This document shows, piece after piece, positions 21,344 through 29,394 of a DNA stretch of 29,394 nt. The notes below the pieces were generated by a model. That model was not told where the DNA came from. It ran no database searches and saw only the letters and a program-made list of their open reading frames with translations. Position numbers and translations under genes: made by a program. The DNA lies in assembly GCF_001949145.1 (NCBI RefSeq), contig NW_019091369.1:1537892-1567285 (forward strand), in the 5' to 3' direction. Source of the stretch: Acanthaster planci. Its lineage: Eukaryota > Echinodermata > Asteroidea > Valvatida > Acanthasteridae. Within the stretch, counting starts at the first letter, position 1, and every line of letters begins with the position of its first letter.

Positions 21344-21409
21344 TTTGCAGTACACCACTGTATCAACAACGGTGTAGTTGACAGATCTGCCAGCCCAGTC
21401 CAGAGACAT
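21344..21409 (-). CDS. MYO5: Myosin V coding exon 1 (start codon, residues 1-22)
   Basis: First coding exon of an unconventional class V myosin, an actin-based processive cargo motor of the cytoplasm. The ATG is at 21409-21407, with an in-frame TAG at 21424-21422 and A at -3, so this start is well supported. The exon encodes 22 residues beginning MSLDWAGRS and ending DTVVYCK, and stops at a consensus donor (AAA|GTGAGT) in phase 0. The end aligns with the LYTK that precedes FARVW in vertebrate myosin Va, and GARVW follows in the next exon. The leader is about 13 residues longer than the short vertebrate N-terminus. A further non-coding 5' exon upstream cannot be excluded. Confidence 0.85.
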
Positions 21410-24400
21410 TTTCGTACAAAACTATTATTCCACAATCAATGATTCAAAATGCTGGTCAGACTGGAAAAAATAACACTCCAAGCTGATCTGTCACCAAGGA
21501 TCCTTTCTCCCGTTGTACAGATGAGAGAGATCTACCAAGTTCCGGTGGTTGAATGATTTCTAGTTATTGGGAATCATGTGAGGCTCCAGGAAACTGGATC
21601 CACAGGTGAAATATGAGACTCATGACAGAGCTGAATTGAGAAAACATGTGGAAGCTGAGGTCAAAGTTGGCAGAAAATTTCCACTTGTGCTTTCCCTTTG
21701 TAAGCTACCGGTACTCTATATTTAATTCACTTCCAGTCTGGAATAAATATCATCCCAGTACAGTGTTGTCCCCTCCCCTCAGTGCACAGACGCTTCGATG
21801 GTGGTTCTTCTTGGCTTTCAAGATGGGTTGACAGTCCAAAAAACTCGGAAAGAAGTCCTCGAGAAGACTTCTGGCAAAGACCACGTATTTCCACACAACA
21901 GGTATTCTATTAGGTTCAGAGAATTTACACGTTGCTGCTGCTGAACTGAAGTTTCTTAGCTGCTCACAATTTACTCCAGCCTTGTACTTCAACATGCAGT
22001 GTCTATTATTCCTAAACCACAGACACTTCTGACAGCAGAGGTTACATCACTGAAAATGTCACTGCGATAATATCTTCTTGTTGTATCGGCAGCACAACCA
22101 GCTTACTTATGTTGTTGCGAGAAGGTTGATGCAGGAATTATGGCTAACAACAAGTGTTTGAGGTCATTCAATTTTACATGAACCGGTAAATCCAGCACGT
22201 ACCCCATTCAGTTGTGTGTACTATATTCCTAACAAGCAAGTCTGATGGAAGTTGCATTTATATACGTATACCTCACCGAGCCTATGGCATTCTTGCTTGC
22301 ACTGAGCATAAAAGAAAATTATTCAAAGAAGCCTTCAGCTTCAAGCCCAACTGCAGGTACCGGTACCTAACTATGAACACAATCAGATTTCTTTCCAAAT
22401 CAGTGCCCAGACTGCCAAGATCTTTGCAGACAACATGTTATCAAGAGAATGCAGATGGAAAAACCTTTGTTGATATCCAGAAGGGTGCATTTTCTGTCTA
22501 ATCATTCATGTACAAATGGAACACGTACTAAGTACAGGTACTGTACAATTTATGTGCATGTTTCCTCAGAAATGGATGAACTGGTAAATTCCATTTGATT
22601 TTTTTCCCAACCAAAGATACAAGATGCAGAATTTTGACTGTCAACTGATGATTTCTCAAAATGTCCACACATGAAGACTGGAGTATCCACTCAAGATGGC
22701 ACTGCTGACAATCCATCCACAACATTAATTAAGCCAGTCTTGCTGTAAGGCCCACTGACGCCACTCCCAACTGAACGCCAGTGAATCAACATGTGAGTGA
22801 TCCCTATTGTTGCAGGCGGGAATCACTTTATGTAGGGTACTCCTGGTGAAGACAGAAGCCACTCTGATGAAAATCAAGCCTGGGATACCAGCCCACGCCA
22901 ATCATAATCACACCAGGCTGACTGGCATGACCTTTTTGTCATGGCCTAATCATCAGGTACTGACTTTGATCGCTGTTAACTTCAAATACATGTACATACA
23001 TTGTAGACTATTCCAACCAGCCAGGATCAGGCCTGTCATTAAGCAGCTTATACTCCCGGAGAATAACTGTTCCCTGACAATTAAAATCAACACACCAGGA
23101 GGCCCAACAGTGGACACACATCCCAGGGAAGAATACAGTACATGTATGGTTCCAGTTTGTTTCAACTGTTCTGAAATTAAATACATGTAACTCAGCCAGT
23201 TCTGTCTGAATGGTTTTAAAGCGAGCATGCACTGGAAAAGTAGTAGTAGAAGTAGTGTAGGCCCGCCAGGCAATTACATACCGTACACAGTGACAAGACT
23301 ATACATAAATTTGGTGGTTATGAACTCCAAATGGTACCAGCAAAAAAAGAAAATTTCTTGCCTACATGCTGAACTTGTGTGCACTGTGCATGTAAAATCT
23401 ATTTGCTAAAAATGAAATGCCGCCAAGTGATGCTATATACATGTACATGTATGTACATGGTGACAGTAGGAGTTGGACTCTCGACGCCGATCGTAAATGT
23501 CATGGCTTCACAGGTAAGCTAATAATGTTCCGGAGTACCCTAAATACTACGGTTTAAAAGCCAGCATGCCACTTGAAAACTTTAGTAAATTTTTTTACGT
23601 ACAGTAGATGTACATGTACTGTGTACAAGCGAGCAGGGTGTAGGCTGCACATTGCATACATTGTATGGCCCACTTGGCACTGAACCAGTAAACCTACATT
23701 ATACAGAATGCCTAGCAAATATTTACATACCGTAAGTGCAAGTAAGCTTTGGCCTCAGCCTTCCATGCATGGGACCAGTACATTTTTGAAATGCGCATTT
23801 TTCAACTGATGTGTAATCTCAAGTTAATTCTTCAGGTATCATGTGACAGGCATCTATGGATGTTTAGCTTTGAACAGAGGTATGTAATTACAATAAGATG
23901 CTCAGAAGAAAAAATACCCATTGCTGTACATACACATTAATTATACATGTATTTCAAGTTCAATTCAAGGGCACATACAATTAATTTCATGAAAATTTGA
24001 TGTCAGGTGAAAATGTAGCCTTATACATGTAATGCAAATGAGAAGAAATTCACTTGCACACAAACCTGTGCTGACAAACTAACTTTCAGCAATTATTTTT
24101 AAAAAGGACACCACTTGGAATGGGAACCCTGCTGTGTCACCGAGGGCAGCTTCAGGAACATAAATTTTTGTACCACTGTGCATAATGTGGCTTACATGTA
24201 CCATGTACTAGCTTCCTGGGCAATATGTTGGACATTTGCCAATGCTACATGTACGTCCCCAGACAGTCATGTTTGTCAAGCTACATGTAGACCTGCTTGC
24301 ACACACCTACATGTACATACACCTGTCACAAAATGGATATTCTCATATTTCTTGACCCTTGCTTGAGCCCAACAGATAGACCCAGCCACTGATGTGACTG

Positions 24401-24634
24401 CAGTGTTAAATGAATCCAACAGCAGCGTTCTTACAGCTGATCACATTTGCAGGCCTTGTACCACTACAAAAGTCATAAACAGTACGTGCAAAATTGGTAC
24501 CAGTATACAGGTATGTACAGTATAGAGGGTGTGTACATTGTTCATGCGGTATGTACACTGTATGTACATGTACATTGCACTCACTGAGGATTCCAGCACC
24601 GTTCACCTTCTAAATTCATGTGTATGATTTGCAA

Positions 24635-24657
24635 GTGCTGGTACAGAGTACCAGCAC
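24635..24657. repeat. 10-bp perfect hairpin GTGCTGGTAC, 3-base loop
   Basis: GTGCTGGTAC (24635-24644), loop AGA, then the exact complement GTACCAGCAC (24648-24657). Confidence 0.75.
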
Positions 24658-25055
24658 ATCTGTACCATACACTCTGTATATGTGTACATGTATTCGTGTA
24701 CATGAGTACCGGTACCAGTATATACTACCATACTTATGTAAGTTACAATTATTCAAAGAATCTGTTTTAAAGTAATCTAAATATGAGTTCTATGCCTAAA
24801 TACAGCTCAATTTTTTTTTAAAAGCCTACCAGTATCTTCCGTCAACTTTGAGAATCTTTTCTGTCATCTGAGTAACAGATGTATGTATTTATTTCAAAGA
24901 ATAAGTTTGCCATCAGTGTTGCAGTTGACTAGAACACTTCAAGTTCATAGTCAAATCGGGGAGCAAAGCTGGAGAGCAATGGACCTTGCAAGGTAAAAGC
25001 ACAAAGGTACCAGTATTATGTAAACTTCAGACATTCCTGGCTTTGTAAAACACAT

Positions 25056-25224
25056 GTGCATACCCCATGTACATTGTACATCTTTGGGCGTTTACCAGCC
25101 AACATCCATAAAAACAGCTTTGATCCTCTCAACCACCTTACACGTGCATACCCCATGTACATTGTACATCTTTGAGCGTTTACCAGCCAACATCCATAAC
25201 AACAGCTTTGATCCCTCTCAACCA
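25056..25224. repeat. Tandem duplication of ~80 bp
   Basis: Copies at 25056-25135 and 25144-25224 are offset by 88 bp. They share GTGCATACCCCATGTAC, then GCGTTTACCAGCCAACATCC and AACAGCTTTGATCC. Only about three differences (two substitutions and one indel) indicate a recent duplication. Confidence 0.85.
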
Positions 25225-25452
25225 GTTCAACATATGGAAGAGGACCTGAGTACTCGTTTTGAACATGTACTTGAGTCTTGACAACAACATTTAGTATGCC
25301 ACTGCTGCATTGAGTCCTTGCTCTGCTCTCTTCTGTAAAATTGAAACCTTAAGACGAGATTTCTATATGTAAGGCTTATTTCTAGACACTAGTTAAACGA
25401 TTTTCCCACTGACTCAGTAAGTTCTTTAGCATGCAGTCTCTACTAGTACCGC

Positions 25453-25515
25453 TATGTACATGTACATGTAGTAATTTGTACTGTACATGTATATACATGA
25501 ACATGTACATGGATG
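25453..25515. repeat. TACATGTA palindromic microsatellite
   Basis: A run of TGTACATGTACATGTAG, then TGTACTGTACATGTATA and ACATGAACATGTACATG, mostly self-complementary. Confidence 0.75.
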
Positions 25516-25983
25516 TATATCTGCATAGTGCAAGTTAATCATAAATTGTTACTTTTTCAATTGTTTCACGTTTTTAATGCAAATCCAAAAAATCTTAACA
25601 TGTGCGTCGACCAAAAATGTACAAGTACCGGTACAAGTAGATGTACATACACTGTACCTTACAGGCAGTTCTTATGAGGAGTTCTTTCTTGCATGCATAT
25701 TGTACATTATTGTTTTCCCTATAGTCTAAGGATAACAGTTTGATACTTATAATCCAACTACTGGATTTATGACTCAGGCCTGCATGTACATGTATGCCTT
25801 ACACGTGTGCATGGAAGTCTTTGGCTGAGGAAGGGGGAGGGTATGGAGCTGTAATCCTCTGCCCATACTTTGCCTCGTTAACCCTCAATGTAATGGAGCC
25901 TGACTCAATGCTTTCCAAAAAAAGCCAGATTGGCCAAGCTGCCAAAACCCCAAGTTTGCAAGCACAGCTGAGGTGTAGGAATG

Positions 25984-26140
25984 CACATGTATACGTACAC
26001 GCGCCTACATGTACTGTTCATGTATGTACAGTGTACATGTAGAGTGCCATTGCAATTTACATACAGTGTACATTGTAGCTTCAGACATGCACCAATACTA
26101 TACATGTAAATGTACTCGCACCGGTGTACATACACAGTGT
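25984..26140. repeat. TGTACA/ACATGT palindrome-rich segment
   Basis: Repeated CATGTA, GTGTACAT and ACAGTGTACA words across about 150 bp. Confidence 0.7.
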
Positions 26141-26148
26141 GTACAGAT

Positions 26149-26168
26149 AAGTGGGTTTGAACCCACTT
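26149..26168. repeat. 20-bp near-perfect palindrome AAGTGGGTT-TG-AACCCACTT
   Basis: Perfect 9-bp arms around a 2-base centre; a potential cruciform next to the palindromic microsatellite. Confidence 0.75.
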
Positions 26169-26832
26169 TGAATTGTGGTTTCTATATTTATTCTTTGGGC
26201 AAGTTATTCAATTAAGGTACATGTACTGTACATATATGTACACTGTACCAGTACCTCTCCTCATCTGGTACATGTATTTGTACACCAATACAAAAATGGA
26301 CATACCAAAATGATGAAACTCATCTCGAGCTACAGTACATCTACGTGAGATGGACCTCCTCGTGGTCAGAGATCAGGGGTTACACCGGTACATGTATACA
26401 CATCCATGTACATACATGTACGGGCCCCCATGAAGTTCTGTTTTTTTTCACGAGACATTCACACAGAATGTTATGAACATACCCACATACCATGTCCATA
26501 CATGTACATGAACATGTATTTATAGCATTAGGACATGTTGTTTTGCTTCGAATTTAGAATTACTGGTAGCGAAGCCTTTGTTTTTAAATGTATGTATGTA
26601 TGTCGGTACTGTAGCATTATATTGGGTCCAAGTCACCTTTTAATGCCTGAAATGTTCTACAAATATGGTACTAGTATACATGTACATTGTACATAAAAAT
26701 TCACACATGTAGCTTTTGAATAATTTCACCGAGAGACCACCCAAATTTGTTAATCTTTCAAACAGGATGCGCCAACAAGTTTGATCCATGTACCGTACGG
26801 TAGTATCACCGGTTTGGTGTTTCACTGCTCAC

Positions 26833-26890
26833 CTTTGGAATATTGTGTTAGAAACAAACTTCTCAAAACAGACCTTGATGCAACGTGTAC
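26833..26890 (-). CDS. Candidate exon C of an unidentified gene upstream of MYO5
   Basis: A 58-nt minus-strand segment with acceptor TTTATGGCAG|GTACAC and strong donor CCAAAG|GTGAGC. Two frames are open. Phase 0 (VHVASRSVLRSLFLTQYSK) fits the strong phase-0 donor of exon B. The alternative frame (TRCIKVCFEKFVSNTIFQ) would fit a weaker phase-1 donor (CCTG|GTGGGG). The product is not recognised, and because the segment is short, chance occurrence is possible. Confidence 0.25.
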
Positions 26891-27285
26891 CTGCCATAAA
26901 CAGACCGGTGTGAATCCACATATTATTGTCCTATTTCTTTCCTGTAAGTAAACTTTTCACACAAATTTCAAACTCCGTCATTTACACAGGAGTATGACCT
27001 GTACGAGTATGATTTTTTCTCCATGCTTATCGAAGAGGCTAACCAGCCAATGTTAGCAAACGATTTATCACTGTAGACGTGCTCCAAGAAGTTAGGAACT
27101 TTGGCAACATTTGCATGATCAGAATCCAGCCTTCTATTACCCATCATGCCTTGCTAATGTGCAAAAAAAGCAGCAAAAGCCAAAATACCCTGATCCACCA
27201 TTCAACGTTGTCTTGCCCAAATCATCATCCCAAACCTCACGGCCAAAGACAAATTTACCCATATATCCCATATGTGGCAACTTAC

Positions 27286-27411
27286 CCCACCAGGAAAGTA
27301 GCAAACAAAGTACTCAAAGTATTTCAGCTTCTCCAAGTCCCTATTCACAAAGTTGGCCATTTCCTGCCAGAAATCTTCTGGATTGCCATTAGACTGGATA
27401 AGCCATAACAG
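27286..27411 (-). CDS. Candidate exon B of an unidentified gene upstream of MYO5
   Basis: An open segment of 42 codons on the minus strand (LLWLIQSNGNPEDFWQEM, then ANFVNRDLEKLKYFEYFVCYF, then PGG). It ends at a perfect donor (GGG|GTAAGT) and starts after GACATCAG(AG), with TAG in frame just before. The translation looks like a helical globular protein, rich in aromatic and charged residues and unlike the surrounding repeat-derived ORFs. No family was recognised. If the acceptor is at 27414 the exon gains two bases and joins exon A in phase. A longer plus-strand ORF overlaps it (27079-27408) but has no splice support. Confidence 0.4.
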
Positions 27412-27640
27412 CTCTGATGTCTATCAGTCAGACTCAAAGCTGAAGCTGAAAGTATATTTTGACAACCAGTTGAAGCAACCCATGAAACAGATCACGAGGA
27501 GAACTCAGTGCATACATGTCCAGTAGGTGAACATGTACACGTACATTGCACATGTACAATGCAACATGTGTCGGCTGCGCTACATATCACAACTTGGAAA
27601 TACGGATTCATGAGTTGGCACCTTATATACATGCATGTAC

Positions 27641-27701
27641 TCGTAAAGCGATTAAGTCTGCCAACTTCCTCAGACGTCAAGCCCCCGAGTCTTATCTTCA
27701 C
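27641..27701 (-). CDS. Candidate exon A of an unidentified gene upstream of MYO5
   Basis: The acceptor has an excellent pyrimidine tract (CTTTCCTCCCTTCCTGTCTACAG). The exon then reads VKIRLGGLTSEEVGRLNRFT and ends at a weak donor A|GTACAT. With that donor the split codon is completed by the AG at the start of exon B, giving ...RFT-K-LLWLIQ.... The product is unknown. Any earlier exon would have to lie beyond or upstream of the solo LTR at 27994-28930. Confidence 0.35.
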
Positions 27702-27993
27702 CTGTAGACAGGAAGGGAGGAAAGAGGGGCGCTCAGAAAGCCAAGCTTCTCCTCCAGAATCAATCTAACATGATGAGTAATAAGCACGATGGGGGCTCAA
27801 CTGAGCTTGCTACAGTACATACGTTCCATACTGTGTATGCTTTGCAGATACGTATCAAGGAACCTACCGGTAGGGAACTCGGTAATTGAAATGACACACA
27901 ACACTCTTGAATCCTCCAGATTTCCTTGATGACCCTAGTTAATTTTTGAAACATGAAGTGCATACCGTACCATGTACCATTCACGTATGATAT
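27702..27993. other. Short unique stretch between candidate exon A and the solo LTR
   Basis: No supported gene. It ends with the left copy of the ATAT target duplication (27990-27993). Confidence 0.6.
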
Positions 27994-28256
27994 TGTAGCG
28001 CCGCGCTCCTCCGACGAAGGCGAGGGCGCCCTCCTCCTCGAGGCGCGGCGCGTCGGACAGCACGTACCGGAGAGTCCCTGAGCGGGTCCGTTGGGACCGA
28101 AGTATACCATCCCCCAAGAAAGGTCAATGATCTCAGGTCTTCGTTGAGATGACGCTTAATCTGATTGGCCGTAACTTAATGACGTAACCTAGACAGACCT
28201 GACTGGAAATAGACTTCGCCTGGACACCTGACTTACATATATAACAAAGTGGCTGG

Positions 28257-28262
28257 TTTATT
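28257..28262 (-). terminator. LTR polyadenylation signal (AATAAA)
   Basis: AATAAA on the minus strand, about 410 bp downstream of the predicted LTR start site and about 260 bp before the LTR end, as expected for the R/U5 border. Confidence 0.5.
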
Positions 28263-28702
28263 CATCAACCCTCCTTCAATTACACTCAACCAATACACCA
28301 GTAGAAGGCGCTATTGACGCGAGACGGTGTGCTTAAACGTGACTGGACTTCGCCCAGAGCATCGAACACCACAACTAATTATTTGTGGGCATCCAGTGCC
28401 GAATCAGGGACTTTAGCAAGTCTACGGGGCTTATTGTCAAGGCTGCACTACATGCAGCTCACGTCACGAGATACCGGTAGCAATCCACCCTTATATCGAC
28501 AGCAAGCTCCTATCAGGAACTATATCGCACCACCAATTAGCCCCTCAACCTACATGTACCGAGCCCCTCAACGTCACACGCACCACTCGGGACTTAGGCA
28601 CAGTCACATTAGGCTAGGTGACTAAACCCTTGCACAGGACTCTTGACCCTTACCTCAGGATCAGCCCTCAACTCAGGACAACTCAACCTTGCCTGTGCGT
28701 GC

Positions 28703-28710
28703 CTTTTATA
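28703..28710 (-). promoter_or_regulatory. LTR TATA box (TATAAAAG)
   Basis: GGCTATAAAAGGC on the minus strand. Transcription would start about 30 bp further, near 28675, marking the U3/R border. Upstream in U3 are an NRF1-like palindrome CGCGCATGCGC (28736-28746), an ACCACGCCC GC-type box (28728-28736) and an ETS-like GCGGAAGT (28765-28772 on the plus strand as ACTTCCGC). Confidence 0.6.
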
Positions 28711-28934
28711 GCCTTTGTGTTGCTGTGACCACGCCCGCGCATGCGCTCAAGTGACCAAGCAGTGACTTCCGCTGCCCTATCGCACTACGCACAAGGCGGA
28801 GCCTATGCGCCGCGCTCGTTTAACACACAGCTACATGTATGCGCGTCTAACATCTGCCTCTGTTACTGGGCAGAGCACCATCTATAACTTTGCACCACGC
28901 CTAGTGTCTAGCGCCCTCTGTCACATCACAATAT

Positions 28935-29394
28935 GCAGAACAAGCTGGACAGGTCTGTATCTCAGATGTTATTGTATTTGCACAATGAAAGTTCATGTCA
29001 TTCAATGGACACACGTACAATGTATAAAACTATAGTACATGTACCTGGTAATGTATGTACATGTACATACTGTCCCGGGTATATTGAAATACACACATGT
29101 ACGGTGAGATCAATAACCATATTGGAGAGGTTTAACCTACAGAAATGTTTTGACAAGTAATCTCCATCAGAATTTAAATGGCACTACATCAACGCCAAGC
29201 CTTACACACTGGTTCGGTATATACATTTACAATGTAGATGCAAAGTACAGGTTGTGAGGGCTTGAGTTTTCAATCCAAAAGTTGTTTGAAGTTGGAGATG
29301 TGTAGTTGGGTTTGTTCATATTGGTGTGATTATGGGGTATGTTCTTAAAACCCCTGGGCCTTTTTGCTACCATACATGTACATGTAGGCACCAT
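28935..29394. other. Unassigned flank at the right edge
   Basis: Contains TACATGTA/TGTACA blocks (about 29035-29070 and 29374-29385). No gene or other feature was recognised. Confidence 0.6.

Larger units (their letters stand above)
21425..26832. other. Region between MYO5 start and the candidate upstream exons
   Basis: No exon could be supported here. The MYO5 5' UTR and promoter presumably begin just above 21424, but no clear core promoter was seen. Repeats: an 80-bp tandem duplication (25056-25224), a hairpin (24635-24657), a palindrome (26149-26168) and TACATGTA clusters (23437-23460, 24540-24576, 25453-25515, 25984-26060, 26216-26285, 26385-26422, 26498-26520). Confidence 0.6.
27994..28930 (-). 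mobile_element. Solo LTR of a retrotransposon (probably Ty3/gypsy-type)
   Basis: On the minus strand the element begins TGTGATGTGACAGAGGGCGC and ends GCGGCGCTACA, the canonical TG...CA ends, here TGT...ACA. It is flanked on both sides by ATAT (27990-27993 and 28931-28934), a 4-bp target-site duplication. Inside, in the right order, are a TATAAAAG box (28710-28703), an AATAAA polyadenylation signal (28262-28257) and a GC-rich end (27994-28090). Duplication on both flanks of a single LTR means the internal region was lost by LTR-LTR recombination. Superfamily assignment is inference; Bel/Pao also makes duplications of 4-6 bp. Confidence 0.72.

Noticed and set aside
22953-23273. Minus-strand ORF beginning MPGGPTLLLLLLFQ, resembling a signal peptide
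   Set aside because: The leucine run comes from a short AGT/TAC repeat, the downstream part includes TACATGTA repeat, and there is no splice or homology support.
24917-24993. Possible plus-strand exon (GTTGCAG...GCAAG|GTAAAA)
   Set aside because: Only about 23 codons, a moderate acceptor, a non-consensus donor, no neighbouring exon and no recognisable sequence.
27760-28117. GC-rich minus-strand frames (for example MVYFGPNGPAQG or TLRYVLSDAPRLEEEG) as a CpG-island first exon of the upstream gene
   Set aside because: The GC-rich block lies inside the 27994-28930 element, whose TG...CA ends, ATAT flanks, TATA and AATAAA explain it as an LTR end. Several frames on both strands are open there, so openness is not evidence for coding.
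28164-28244. CCAAT (28164), CRE-like TGACGTAA (28180) and TATATAA (28238) as a plus-strand promoter
   Set aside because: These sit in the R/U5 part of the LTR, and no plausible plus-strand gene follows. Kept only as a possible incidental antisense promoter.
1-29394. tRNA genes, rRNA, CRISPR arrays or bacterial operon signals
   Set aside because: No B-box-like tRNA core, no rRNA-like stretch and no regularly spaced repeat-spacer array was seen; the gene structure is clearly eukaryotic.

Overview
The window is eukaryotic genomic DNA. Its coding sequence is cut into short exons with GT-AG introns, the introns run from 0.5 to 6 kb, and they are full of repeats. The only gene recognised with certainty is the 5' part of an unconventional class V myosin (MYO5), on the minus strand. 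Seven consecutive coding exons (21409 down to 2341) join in phase with no stop codon. They give the first 327 or so residues: the N-terminal SH3-like region, the P-loop GESGAGKT, switch I ([13 protein letters not shown]) and the start of the upper-50K domain. The rest of the motor, the IQ neck, the coiled coil and the cargo-binding tail must lie beyond the left edge. The host looks like a marine invertebrate: very dense TACATGTA/TGTACA words, recurring TAGGCCTA and TACCGGTA words, and a SINE-like tail ending in (ATT)n. An echinoderm or another invertebrate deuterostome is my best guess, but this is inference.

Layout, left to right. 1-2340 is intron 7 of MYO5, mostly taken up by a TA-flanked terminal-inverted-repeat element (707-2237). 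Exons 7, 6, 5, 4, 3 and 2 follow at 2341, 4720, 6520, 12663, 15933 and 16626. The introns between them hold small foldback elements (5859-5933, 6188-6399, 12881-13021), a GTGGGGAC hairpin (7910-7939), degenerate tandem repeats and a SINE-like fragment (15518-15652). Intron 1 (16737-21343) is the richest in repeats: clusters of TGTACA palindromes, a 91-92 bp TGTAGCAC tandem repeat, and three copies of a ~70 bp mini-element ending in TTAGGGTTA-like sequence. Exon 1 has an ATG at 21409 with an in-frame stop 15 bases upstream.

Upstream of MYO5 (21425-27285) lies mostly non-coding, palindrome-rich DNA. At 26833-27701 three short minus-strand open segments have good splice sites and compatible phases. 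They may belong to a second gene, of unknown identity, that is co-directional with MYO5. At 27994-28930 there is a well-supported solo LTR on the minus strand, with TG...CA ends, ATAT on both flanks, a TATAAAAG box and an AATAAA signal. The remainder to 29394 shows only palindromic microsatellite.

The window holds no bacterial-type operon, CRISPR array, tRNA or rRNA. The items most worth follow-up are the solo LTR, the mariner-like TIR element, the small repeat families and the unidentified upstream exons.
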